Shown: positions 1 to 7,572, counted from the stretch's first letter. The stretch is DNA of 27,839 nt from Clostridiaceae bacterium (GCA_012512865.1 JAAZDH010000241.1:1-27839); one strand, 5' to 3'. Notes: generated from the letters alone by a model not told the origin. A program made the numbers and translations.

Positions 1-921
1 CTTCTTATCAAGGGGATCACAGCAACCGTAGTATACAAGGCCGAACCTTTCAAACCATTTATTGCAGTAATTCAGCTCAAATTCCTCGTGCATCTCCGGT
101 GACACGGTGGCAAACATCTGGGCAAGTCCATAGGTCCACAGGTCCCTGGCCCTCGGCTTTTCCGGGTTGAAACCGGGAGCCGGCAATTCATCCGTGTAAG
201 CACCCGTGCAGTGTATGGTTGTCTGGCCATACCCCAAGAGGCCTTTTTCTTCGAGTTGGTCAAGCATTAAAAGATAGGCATTTGTAAGCCTGGCCATTAT
301 CTTGTGAATGAATTCAGGCCTGTCAACAAGGTCATACAGGATGTTTCCCACGCCCTTCCACGTGCTTATTTGGTCCCAGGCGCTAATGTTGGGCAAGCAT
401 CCTTGCGGGCGGATGTCAATTACACCATCAAGCAAATCATGTGCCTTTTCCAATTTCTTCTTTGTTGCTTCCTCGTCATAGTACACTTCAGGCATCTTGA
501 TTTTCTCCAGGTCCTCCTCGGTTTTAAGCTGGTCTTGGAATTTATGGCTGACCACGGTATTTAAAGGGTCGATAGCCAAGGTTTGTTCCTCGACCCTCAT
601 GCCAAAATCCGCCCCGCGGATAACCTTGTTAACTTCTACGTACGGTTCAACCACCATATCACCGGGCATGTGTTTCCACTGGTATAGGGTTCTCCGGAAA
701 TACCATTCTATATCCCTGCAAAAATCGTCCTCGCACTGGAGCTCCAGTTCTCCGTCAACATCCATCTCGTGCCATGGAATCTGGTCTATCATCACCATGG
801 GCCTTTCCGGCCTTAGTCCATTAAGCGCCCTCCATAATCTTCTCTTTTCTTCCTGTACCGGCAACGCGGCAATTTCCGCAACTTTTTTCCCAAGTTCCCT
901 TAAAATTTGCTTATCCTTCAT
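1..921 (-). CDS. URO-D/MtaA-like corrinoid or methyl-transfer family protein, 3' end outside window
   Basis: This reading frame is open from an ATG at 921 to the window edge, giving 307 residues without a stop, so the C terminus is missing. The ATG has a strong AAGGAGG site 10 nt upstream. The sequence resembles clostridial uroporphyrinogen-decarboxylase-like proteins related to MtaA/CmuA rather than true HemE. It starts with a charged helix, then LWRALNGLRPERP and MIDQIPWHEM. An HC pair at residues 237-238 (TTIHCTG) and a CC pair near residues 300-301 (YYGCCDP) could supply the zinc ligands that MtaA-type proteins use to activate a methyl-acceptor thiol. That role is inferred from the family; the substrate is unknown. 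No corrinoid protein or methyltransferase partner is visible because the downstream side is cut off. It probably has its own promoter (1087-1115). Confidence 0.75.
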   Translation of the reverse strand, partial: MKDKQILRELGKKVAEIAALPVQEEKRRLWRALNGLRPERPMVMIDQIPWHEMDVDGELELQCEDDFCRDIEWYFRRTLYQWKHMPGDMVVEPYVEVNKVIRGADFGMRVEEQTLAIDPLNTVVSHKFQDQLKTEEDLEKIKMPEVYYDEEATKKKLEKAHDLLDGVIDIRPQGCLPNISAWDQISTWKGVGNILYDLVDRPEFIHKIMARLTNAYLLMLDQLEEKGLLGYGQTTIHCTGAYTDELPAPGFNPEKPRARDLWTYGLAQMFATVSPEMHEEFELNYCNKWFERFGLVYYGCCDPLDKK

Positions 922-1086
922 ATTATCATAACCTCCTTAGTCGACGGGACAGGAGACATCTATATGTATTATATCAAGTCCATCTATCATCTCTATCCCC
1001 CGTGTTTTTCATGTTCCCTTGCATTTAATTTAATTTTCATTTTTACTTTAATTATATAGTATATTCAATATATTCGTTTCACATGA

Positions 1087-1115
1087 ATTATACCACTATA
1101 TAAATCCACCTGCAA
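1087..1115 (-). promoter_or_regulatory. Probable sigma-A promoter for the URO-D-like gene
   Basis: On the minus strand TTGCAG (1115-1110) and a perfect TATAAT (1092-1087) are separated by 17 nt. Transcription would begin near 1080 and leave a leader of about 160 nt before the ATG at 921. A second TATAAT at 1056-1051 lacks a good -35 box. Confidence 0.6.
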
Positions 1116-1171
1116 TACACAAGGAGCACCTGGGGTGCATCATATTAATTTGAAGAAAATTTAGGCAAAAC

Positions 1172-1223
1172 GACTTCCCGGGCTAATATGGAGATGGTGT
1201 GATGACTTCCACGGCTAATATGG
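1172..1223. repeat. Imperfect 20-bp direct repeat, 32-bp period
   Basis: Two 20-bp copies (1172-1191 and 1204-1223) match at 18 of 20 positions and share the core GGCTAATATGG. They lie next to the palindromic element at 1249-1352. No coding function is seen in this 528-nt spacer (922-1449), which otherwise holds the promoter above and a small hairpin at 1126-1138 (GCACC/GGTGC). Confidence 0.6.
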
Positions 1224-1248
1224 TCGCTTCAGCTACGGATAGTAATGC

Positions 1249-1352
1249 TTAAGGCTGGCGAAAAAATCCTACCCGTCACACTCGCCATCCATGGCTTAAG
1301 GTGACGGCTCGCCACATCCGTGTGGCGAGTTACGGATTTTTTCTGACCTTAA
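1249..1352. repeat. About 100-bp palindromic element with competing stems (MITE-like or structured RNA)
   Basis: The outer ends form an imperfect inverted repeat: TTAAGG...AAAAAATCC on the left (1249-1269) and GGATTTTTT...CCTTAA on the right (1334-1352). Inside are three strong pairings. CCGTCAC (1273-1279) pairs with GTGACGG (1301-1307). CTCGCCACA (1308-1316) pairs with TGTGGCGAG (1321-1329) across a TCCG loop. ACTCGCCA (1280-1287) can instead pair with TGGCGAGT (1323-1330), which excludes the previous hairpin. It follows the sensor-kinase gene on the minus strand and ends in T runs on both strands, so it may serve as a bidirectional terminator. Its layout also fits a non-autonomous palindromic repeat. 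The sequence does not decide between these. Confidence 0.6.
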
Positions 1353-1449
1353 ACACAACAATAGGACTACCTTCATACGCCGGGAACTCCCGCAACAAGC
1401 CGGGTGCCGGCGTGCCAAGGCGCAAGTGCCGCCCAAGCACAAGTTTTGC

Positions 1450-2778
1450 TCAAGTACAAGCGTTAAAACTTAACTCGACCTTGAACAAGTCACCGTCTAT
1501 CTTAATCCTGAACTCACCTCCGCAAAGATCGGTAAAATGCCGGGCTATTGCAAGCCCAAGACCCGACCCTTCAGTTGTCCGGGCTTTGTCTCCCCTTGTA
1601 AAACGCTGTAATATGGTCTCCTCGTCAAAGTCCATCTCGTAATTTGCAATATTTTTAACCTCAGCAACAGCCTTGTTTCCTTCCACCACGAGCTGCACGT
1701 ACACGCGGGTACCCACAAGCGAATACTTAAGCGCATTTATGATAATATTCCCAAATACCCTGTGCAGCTTTGCCCCGTCACTAATAATGTATACTGGCTC
1801 CTGGGGAATGCTTACCCTGAAATCAAGTCCTGATGCCTGGATTTCCTCGTCAAACTCGCCAAGCACCTGCTGCATTAGTTTTGACAGGGACAGTTTCTCG
1901 TTTTTCACCTCTATGTTTTTACTGGTGGCCTTGGACAAGTCAAACAAGTCGTTTATTAGGGATTTCAGCTGCTGTGACTTGTGTGCCAGTATTCCCACGT
2001 AGTCTTTCACGTGCGCCGGCAGGTCTTCTTCTTTTGAAAGCAAATCAACGTAACTAATTATTGACGTTAGCGGCGTTTTCAGGTCATGGGACACATTTGT
2101 AATAAGATCTACCTTCATGCGTTCACTCTTAAGCTGCTGCTCCAGGGCCACGCTTATGCCTTGTTGTATTGTATTTAAATCCCGGGAGACAGGATACAAG
2201 TCAGCATCCTTGTCAAGCTCAAGTTTTGTTTCCGTGTTGCCTTCCCTGATAGCCTTGATGTGGTCGCACAACCTGCCCATATCATCAATCATCGCTTTAT
2301 ACCTGCGTATGTACCGGTAGACCAGGTATGCCGCAATAATGGTACTAAAAAAGAACGAAAGGAAAAAAAGCCCTTCGGTTCGTTCCGCAAGCGCTATGCA
2401 TGTAAACATGAAGACAAAAAATGCTAGTATCCCGAACCCTGAAATAAGGGTGTATATCCTCAACAACATGGCCTTTTGAAAGGGCTTTTTCCTTTCAAAG
2501 GCACGATACTTGCCTATCAGCCATGTAATAGAATTATTCGAGAAAAACTTCCCGCGGTTCACAAGCAAATCCGCCAGCATGATATAGCTCCACCAAAACA
2601 CAACCAGCAGTATAACCGGCCAGCTATTACGGCTGTTAAAATGCAGGGCGGCGACAAAAATTATTACAATAAAAGTTAGAATTCCTTTTACCTCGAACCA
2701 CAGCTTCCCCGATACCAATGCGAGTTTCCTGTCAAACTCACGCTTTTGGTTCTTCTTTATAGCTGACAGTATCAACAA
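1450..2778 (-). CDS. Sensor histidine kinase, C-terminal part (membrane segments plus HisKA and HATPase_c)
   Basis: The 442-residue product counted from the TTG at 2778 has about four membrane segments in its first 155 residues, then a HisKA domain with NVSHDLKTP (His231) and a HATPase_c domain with an N box (GNIIINALKYS, Asn344/Asn348) and G box (GSGLGLA, 404-410). The gene ends with TGA. The frame stays open upstream to 2919 and encodes another plausible membrane helix (AFFIAVFIFFIGAGLLIL), but no ATG, GTG or TTG occurs there, and the TTG at 2778 has no ribosome binding site. Directly before it in the same frame is the TGA ending the N-terminal ORF (2920-3627). The two ORFs therefore look like one kinase of about 724 residues interrupted by a nonsense codon. 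The kinase domain would be made only by readthrough, weak internal initiation, or not at all. Confidence 0.85.
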   Translation of the reverse strand: MLILSAIKKNQKREFDRKLALVSGKLWFEVKGILTFIVIIFVAALHFNSRNSWPVILLVVFWWSYIMLADLLVNRGKFFSNNSITWLIGKYRAFERKKPFQKAMLLRIYTLISGFGILAFFVFMFTCIALAERTEGLFFLSFFFSTIIAAYLVYRYIRRYKAMIDDMGRLCDHIKAIREGNTETKLELDKDADLYPVSRDLNTIQQGISVALEQQLKSERMKVDLITNVSHDLKTPLTSIISYVDLLSKEEDLPAHVKDYVGILAHKSQQLKSLINDLFDLSKATSKNIEVKNEKLSLSKLMQQVLGEFDEEIQASGLDFRVSIPQEPVYIISDGAKLHRVFGNIIINALKYSLVGTRVYVQLVVEGNKAVAEVKNIANYEMDFDEETILQRFTRGDKARTTEGSGLGLAIARHFTDLCGGEFRIKIDGDLFKVELSFNACT

Positions 2779-2919
2779 GCCTGCGCCAATAAAGAAAATG
2801 AAAACAGCAATAAAAAATGCCGTCCTTACAGCTTCCGCATGCTCCAGGAGTGAATAAAAGGTGTTGTTAACATATGGATTTGCTTTTATTTCGCTGCGAA
2901 CAAGCAGGCAAATGATGCA

Positions 2920-3627
2920 TCATGAAATGTCGGGGGTTTCTTCCGGGTTGTTCTTCCAATCGCGGGACATGTAGCGTGCTAAATATGTCTTGTAGATATA
3001 TTCATCATTATTCCGCATGTAAATATCAATTAATCTTCCATCCTTTTGCAGTATAAACCTGGTTCCGTCAAAAAAGAGGCAATAATCGTACCCTTCGGGT
3101 AAAACAAGCAACCCTTCGCCGGCCGGGTCCTGCAAAAGCTCTAAAATCCCGGCCCCGTTCCCATTCCCGGTTTCATTCCCGTTTTCAGCCCCATTCCCAT
3201 TTTGAATCCCGCTCAAATTCGTTAACACCCTGCCCGTTTTTGTATTTTTGGCGTAGTATGCAAGGTTTTCACCTTCGTACTCAATTTCCCTCCTTAACAA
3301 TACCCACCTGTCGTATCTATCATACTCAAAGACAGTATAATAAACATCTCCAGTTTCAATTAATTCATTAATTCTCTCATTTAACAAATCCTCGGCATTT
3401 TCGACAGTTATATTCCAGGCAAGGTAATCAAACCAGTTGCAAACCTTCCTTTTAAATTCATACATGTCTTTAATGTCCAACCGCAAGGCCGCAGCCAGGT
3501 CATCCCTGCTGTACCCGTCGCTAAGCGTAAAGCTGCCCAAAATGAACATTGATATGATAATATTGATCCCAAGGAAAAAGGAAAGCCATACAAGGAACGG
3601 CCTACCTTTTTTCGATTTTATATCCAA
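2920..3627 (-). CDS. Sensor histidine kinase, N-terminal part (TM1 plus extracytoplasmic domain), ended by in-frame TGA
   Basis: These 235 residues start at a TTG that overlaps the response-regulator gene by 26 nt, the usual regulator-kinase coupling. Residues 10-32 form a membrane helix (LVWLSFFLGINIIISMFIL), followed by an extracytoplasmic sensor region of about 200 residues with a Gly/Asn-rich linker near 143-160. It ends at TGA (2922-2920), and the same frame then continues into a second membrane helix and the kinase core (1450-2778). Clostridial kinases of this type normally carry TM1, sensor, further helices, HisKA and HATPase in one chain of roughly 700 residues. I read this as the front half of a split gene. 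A genuine stand-alone membrane sensor is less likely because the rest lacks its own start. Confidence 0.75.
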   Translation of the reverse strand: MDIKSKKGRPFLVWLSFFLGINIIISMFILGSFTLSDGYSRDDLAAALRLDIKDMYEFKRKVCNWFDYLAWNITVENAEDLLNERINELIETGDVYYTVFEYDRYDRWVLLRREIEYEGENLAYYAKNTKTGRVLTNLSGIQNGNGAENGNETGNGNGAGILELLQDPAGEGLLVLPEGYDYCLFFDGTRFILQKDGRLIDIYMRNNDEYIYKTYLARYMSRDWKNNPEETPDIS

Positions 3628-4339
3628 TTCCCCACACCACCTTCAAGTACTCGGGTTCTTTTGGGTTTATTTCGATTTTTTCGCGTATCCGGCGGATATG
3701 CACCATAACGGTGTTTTCACATGAAAATGACGGCTGGTTCCATACCCGCCCGTATATTTCTTCAGCTGAAAATATGTGGCCCTGGTTTTTCATCAACAGC
3801 TCCACGATTTTAGTCTCCGTGGCTGTTAATTTTACAGGCTCACCGTATGCAGTAAGCTGTTTCTTTTCTTTATCGAAGCATAAATCACCGCACCTTATAA
3901 GGTTATCATTATCTGAAGCATTTACATCCCCGAGGCTCATGTACCTGCGAAGCTGGGACTTGACGCGGGCCATGAGTTCTTTCGGGTTGAAGGGCTTTGT
4001 AACATAGTCGTCCGCACCCATGGAGAGTCCCAGTATTTTATCCGTGTCCTCGGACTTGGCGGACAGGATAATAATGGGTATGTTCTTTTTCTCGCGGATT
4101 TTCAGTGTTGCCGAAAGGCCGTCCAACCTTGGCATCATGACGTCGAGTATTATCAGGTGTATATTCCTTTGGGTCAGGATCTCCAGGGCCTCCATGCCAT
4201 CATGGACACAAACTGCTTCGTATCCCTCATTTTCAAGATTTATGGCAATTGCCCTTGCAATTTTCTGATCATCATCTACAACAAGGATGCACGGTTTATC
4301 CACGCACTTATCCACGTACATGCCCCCCTTTTTATCCAT
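3602..4339 (-). CDS. OmpR/PhoB-family response regulator
   Basis: The receiver domain (about residues 17-128) has the acidic cluster VDDD (22-24), phospho-acceptor Asp66 (ILDVMMPRLDG), Ser93 and Lys115 (DDYVTKPF). The C-terminal winged helix (about 150-245) ends in the typical ENTVMVHIRRIREKIE recognition and wing region. The start is uncertain. The ATG at 4339 has little upstream of it, whereas an AAAAAGGGGGG tract sits 7 nt before an in-frame GTG at 4315, which also trims the N terminus close to the family norm. The kinase N-terminal ORF overlaps its 3' end. The partner kinase is broken, so this regulator may be an orphan or be phosphorylated by another kinase. A perfect 11-bp tandem repeat in its promoter suggests autoregulation. 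Confidence 0.93.
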   Translation of the reverse strand: MDKKGGMYVDKCVDKPCILVVDDDQKIARAIAINLENEGYEAVCVHDGMEALEILTQRNIHLIILDVMMPRLDGLSATLKIREKKNIPIIILSAKSEDTDKILGLSMGADDYVTKPFNPKELMARVKSQLRRYMSLGDVNASDNDNLIRCGDLCFDKEKKQLTAYGEPVKLTATETKIVELLMKNQGHIFSAEEIYGRVWNQPSFSCENTVMVHIRRIREKIEINPKEPEYLKVVWGIGYKIEKR

Positions 4340-4353
4340 CCCATGTTGTTTTG

Positions 4354-4590
4354 CCCTTTCCTTCCTTCTTTTTCCTTTCCGCTTTTCCCTCTTTCTTCTC
4401 TTCTCTTATTCGCTTCCCCTTTTCTCTTCTCCTCGTTTCTTTTCCTCTCTTTTCTTCTTAACTTTTCTCTTCTAATCTCCTCTCTCCTGTTTCCTTGTTC
4501 TCTTTCACTTGTTTTTTTCTTGTTCCCTTCCTTTTGCTCTCTTCCCCTAACCCTCTTCTCCTTGTCCTCTTCCTGTTCTCTTCCTCTATT
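4354..4590 (-). other. Near-continuous polypurine leader of the response-regulator mRNA
   Basis: On the plus strand I count 19 purines in these 237 positions, about 92% pyrimidine. The predicted response-regulator transcript (start near 4604) is therefore almost entirely A and G until its start codon. It contains many Shine-Dalgarno-like AGGAG and GGAAG words with no associated ORF. Such tracts can form triplex or R-loop structures and unstructured ribosome standby sites; which applies here is not known. Confidence 0.7.
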
Positions 4591-4610
4591 CTGTCACTCA
4601 CTATCTTACT

Positions 4611-4669
4611 ATTGTAAGCTTAACACCTTAAAAAAAACAAATAAAATTCTTACAAATATCTTACAAATA
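4611..4669 (-). promoter_or_regulatory. Response-regulator promoter with perfect tandem 11-bp operator
   Basis: TCTTACAAATA occurs twice back to back (4648-4658 and 4659-4669 on the plus strand), which is TATTTGTAAGA on the minus strand. Adjacent direct repeats at 11-bp phasing are the classic binding geometry for OmpR/PhoB dimers. A TACAAT -10 box follows at 4616-4611, and the -35 region at 17 nt spacing is poor, as in activator-dependent promoters. I infer autoregulation by the downstream regulator. Confidence 0.6.
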
Positions 4670-4707
4670 AAAAACTTGTCAAGCTTTCTTTTCTTCAACA
4701 AAATCTA

Positions 4708-6027
4708 TTATTCAACTCCACCCTTTTCAACTTCACCATTTTCATCTTCCCCGACACCTTTAACAGCATATTTACTGCTTTTCTTCAATACAAACCAAAA
4801 TACTATTGCCGTGGCAAAACCGAAAAGGGAAATATAAAGGAACATTTTCTTTATGCCAAAAATATCGCTTAAGACACCGCCCAGGATATTCCCGACAATT
4901 CTCGCAGCCCCCATGTTGATCAGCCCGTTAAGCGCCTGGCCCGATGCCCTTAGTTCCTTCGGCACATTTTCATTTATAAAAACCGCAAGGCAATATGTAA
5001 ACACGATAAAGGTAAATCCGTGCAGGAAATTTGCAAGAACCGCATGGCAAGCATTATTCGCCGAATAGGTAATAAACCACCGTAATGCTGTTAACAGGGC
5101 GGAACCCAAAAGCGTGTTCACAATTCCCAGCTTCCTTGTAATCCTGTTTGCAAAGAATAAAAAAGGCAATTCGCTTGAAGCGGATATAAACATGGCCAAC
5201 CCCAGGAGGGTACTGTCACCGCCCAGTTGCTTGACATATACGGGATAAAAACTGTAGTAGTAGCCCAGGGTTACCTGTACGGCAAAACCAAGAGCCATCA
5301 ATGACATCAGTTTTCTATTTTTTAAAAGACTTGCCTGTGAAATCTTCTTTTTACCAAACTGGTACCCTTTTACCGGTTGAAGCCGGCAGGCAAAAATAAA
5401 ACATATGCAAAGTATTGCGGAATACATGATAAACATATTATTAATCTTATCCCTGATAATAAATCCTGAAGTCAATGCCGTCAACGCAAAACCAATGGTG
5501 CCCCCCGCCCTGATTGGACCAAATTTCCACTTGGTTCTTTCCAGGTAATCAAGGGTTATGGTGTCAATCATCGGGTTTATTGAAGAATAGAAAAACATGA
5601 ATATGATGTATATAGCAAAAACGTACCATGTTTCCGTATGCAACAGGAAAAAAGAAAAAAACAGCGCGCTTGCCGCAATCAGTATTTTTAATATGGCGTT
5701 CTTGGTTTTTGCCCTGTCTCCCATGATTCCCCATAAAGGCTGGCTTAACATGGCAACAAGGGGTCCCAGCGCAAGCAAAACCCCCTTGATGGTCTGGCTG
5801 AAACCTATATGATCAAGGTAAACAGGGAAAAAAGGATTCAGGACACCATTTGCGCCAAAATAAAAAATGAAAATAAACAAAAATGTATATGGATATCTAC
5901 CGGTATTTGCATGGCGCCGACCAAGCAAGCTGTCTCCCACTTTTTTAATGTTCCCCATGTTGTTAACTGTTTTACTATTGTTTCCCTTGCTGTTAACCTT
6001 CTTTCCGCTACTTATGTATTCAATCAA
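4708..6027 (-). CDS. MFS transporter, LacY/nucleoside-proton-symporter-like (MFS_1_like)
   Basis: This is a 12-helix permease with the signature region GANGVLNPFFPVYLDHIGFS in TM1 and QPLWGIMGDRAKTKN between TM2 and TM3. A polar central loop (RLQPVKGYQFGKKK) and a short acidic tail (VGEDENGEVEKGG) are also present. An in-frame ATG at 6051 has no ribosome binding site, whereas GGGGAGG inside its codons 4-6 lies 8 nt before a TTG at 6027, which I take as the start. The cytosolic N-terminal stretch of about 50 residues is longer than usual. The LacI-family gene upstream is separated by a terminator, so the transporter should have its own promoter. The substrate is unknown; the neighbouring regulator and hydrolase suggest uptake of a carbohydrate or small amide-like compound. 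Confidence 0.85.
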   Translation of the reverse strand: MIEYISSGKKVNSKGNNSKTVNNMGNIKKVGDSLLGRRHANTGRYPYTFLFIFIFYFGANGVLNPFFPVYLDHIGFSQTIKGVLLALGPLVAMLSQPLWGIMGDRAKTKNAILKILIAASALFFSFFLLHTETWYVFAIYIIFMFFYSSINPMIDTITLDYLERTKWKFGPIRAGGTIGFALTALTSGFIIRDKINNMFIMYSAILCICFIFACRLQPVKGYQFGKKKISQASLLKNRKLMSLMALGFAVQVTLGYYYSFYPVYVKQLGGDSTLLGLAMFISASSELPFLFFANRITRKLGIVNTLLGSALLTALRWFITYSANNACHAVLANFLHGFTFIVFTYCLAVFINENVPKELRASGQALNGLINMGAARIVGNILGGVLSDIFGIKKMFLYISLFGFATAIVFWFVLKKSSKYAVKGVGEDENGEVEKGGVE

Positions 6028-6123
6028 TATAATATCCTCCCCGTTGTTCATGATTATAATTTTTATTATATTCTAAGCACGGGAGGATTCCTATACTTAT
6101 TTTTCGTTTTCGCGGGTAGCTTG

Positions 6124-6146
6124 AAAAACCCCACCTACCTGGTGGG
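6124..6146 (-). terminator. Rho-independent terminator after the LacI-family gene
   Basis: On the minus strand CCCACC (6146-6141) pairs with GGTGGG (6135-6130) across a 5-nt loop, followed by a G and TTTTT. It sits about 105 nt past the LacI-family stop codon and separates it from the transporter. Confidence 0.65.
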
Positions 6147-6194
6147 CTTCTTGATCTTACCAATCCCAGGTTGCTTAACCGGCCAGGGCTGTTC

Positions 6195-6202
6195 TTTCGA
6201 AA
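6195..6202. promoter_or_regulatory. TTTCGAAA palindrome upstream of the transporter
   Basis: This 8-bp perfect palindrome in the spacer before the MFS gene repeats the core of the palindrome at 7365-7376. It could be a LacI-family half of a two-site regulon. Being short and AT-rich, it could also occur by chance. Confidence 0.3.
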
Positions 6203-6252
6203 TGCACTTGGTTTGATATTACAGCATAATTTAACAAGGTTTCGAATATATA

Positions 6253-7257
6253 TTAGTTTTCCCGTTTTCTTGCAGTCGATTTTCTCTGGACCAAAAACGG
6301 CGATAGTTTTACGCTTTGTATTACCTTGTACCGGCTGTCTTTTATCTTCTTAAAAAGTAGTTTTACGGCAATCTTCCCCATTTCTTCAATGGGTGCCGCC
6401 ACGGTTGTCAACTCCGGTGTATAATAAGGAGCCACCTTTACATTATCTGTTCCCACCACCGATATATCGCCAGGTACACTAAGTCCCTTGTCGTGAATGG
6501 CTTTTATTGCGCCTATGGCAATATCATCGTATGCCCCCAGGATTGCCGAAGGTATTTCTTCACTTTTAAGAATGGCATTCATAGATTCGTATCCGCATTT
6601 TTCAAACCTTTGGCTGCTTACGTTGATCCATTTTTTATTTACTCTTATCTTGTTTTCCTGCAACACTTTTATAAATACATTAAGCCTTGTATTGGACAAT
6701 TCGTCCCCGACATACCCTATATCCTTATGCCCCAATTGGATTAAATGCTCAGTTGCCAGTTTCACCCCGTACTCGTCATCTATCTTTATACAATCGAAAT
6801 CATTTGTTTCAGTGTTTTGGGCAATCAAAACAAGGGGTATTGACGCATGTTTTTTATATTCCTGCAAAGTATCATTAAACTCCGTACTTTCCGAAATAAA
6901 TATAATCCCGTGGACTCCCGCATCAATCATGTTTTTCAAGTAGTACTTTTCATTTTCAATTGCAAAATCCGTAAAACCCATGATACAGAAATAGTTTTCT
7001 TTTTTTGTTTCTTCCTCTATCATGCTTACTATCTGTGCGTAGTAATTGCTCGTTACCTCGGGGCAGATTATACCTACCGTTCCAACCCCGTTTGGCACTG
7101 ACCTCTTGATTTTTTTATACTTGTAACCTAATTCATCAGCAATCCTGGTAATATTAGCCTTGGTTTCCTCATTTATATCGGAACTATCCCTCAAAGCCTT
7201 TGAGACCGTGGATACATTTACTCCCGCAATCTTTGCAATATCCTTTAATGTAGTCAT
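6253..7257 (-). CDS. LacI-family transcriptional regulator
   Basis: The 334-residue protein has a canonical N-terminal helix-turn-helix and hinge (TLKDIAKIAGVNVSTVSKAL, residues 3-22, then ADELGYKYKK near 40-49). A periplasmic-binding-protein-like effector domain follows (VGIICPEVTSNYYAQIV, then SVVGTDNVKVAPYYTPELTT near residue 268). The ATG at 7257 has GGAGG with good spacing. It faces away from the amidohydrolase at 7573 and lies upstream of the transporter, so it is the likely local regulator. TTTCGAAA sequences with the central CpG common in LacI operators occur at 6195-6202 and 7366-7375. The effector is not predictable. Confidence 0.92.
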   Translation of the reverse strand: MTTLKDIAKIAGVNVSTVSKALRDSSDINEETKANITRIADELGYKYKKIKRSVPNGVGTVGIICPEVTSNYYAQIVSMIEEETKKENYFCIMGFTDFAIENEKYYLKNMIDAGVHGIIFISESTEFNDTLQEYKKHASIPLVLIAQNTETNDFDCIKIDDEYGVKLATEHLIQLGHKDIGYVGDELSNTRLNVFIKVLQENKIRVNKKWINVSSQRFEKCGYESMNAILKSEEIPSAILGAYDDIAIGAIKAIHDKGLSVPGDISVVGTDNVKVAPYYTPELTTVAAPIEEMGKIAVKLLFKKIKDSRYKVIQSVKLSPFLVQRKSTARKREN

Positions 7258-7364
7258 AAATTCCTCCTGCTTTTCAAAATATTTTGCTCTTCCTTACAGT
7301 AACATTTATCCATAAAATTTATTTATACTATTGTATATTATTTTTTTCCGATATACTAGAGCTA

Positions 7365-7376
7365 ATTTTCGAAAAT
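7365..7376. promoter_or_regulatory. Candidate LacI-family operator in the divergent promoter region
   Basis: ATTTTCGAAAAT is a perfect 12-bp palindrome with central CpG in the 315-nt spacer between the LacI-family gene and the amidohydrolase, about 100 nt before each promoter start. The rest of the spacer (7258-7572) is very AT-rich and shows no ORF. Confidence 0.45.
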
Positions 7377-7471
7377 GTTGCAAGGGGTTTTTTTGAAAGA
7401 CTACTTGTATTCATTATCACTTATTTTTAGCATTATGTAAATAATTGTAAAATTTTACGGCATGAAAATTT

Positions 7472-7501
7472 TTGACATCTGCTACCATGATGTAATATTA
7501 T
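7472..7501 (+). promoter_or_regulatory. Sigma-A promoter for the amidohydrolase gene
   Basis: A perfect TTGACA (7472-7477) and TATTAT (7496-7501) are separated by 18 nt. The start of transcription would be near 7508, about 65 nt before the ATG. Confidence 0.65.
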
Positions 7502-7572
7502 TATACATAATAAATATGCAGTAATAAATATTCAGTTAATAAATAAATTAATTAATATATAGTAATTATTAC

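Noticed and set aside
497..931. Plus-strand ORF of 144 codons opposite the URO-D-like gene
   Set aside because: It is antisense to a well-supported coding region and shows no domain or ribosome binding site.
2920..2922. Selenocysteine insertion at the kinase TGA
   Set aside because: No selenoprotein family fits a kinase membrane helix, and no bacterial SECIS-like hairpin with an apical loop was evident immediately downstream beyond the short palindrome at the codon itself.
4157..4837. Long plus-strand ORF of 226 codons rich in Phe, Leu and Ser across the pyrimidine tract
   Set aside because: Its composition simply reflects the C/T-rich strand; it overlaps the response regulator and transporter ends, has no ribosome binding site and no recognisable domain.
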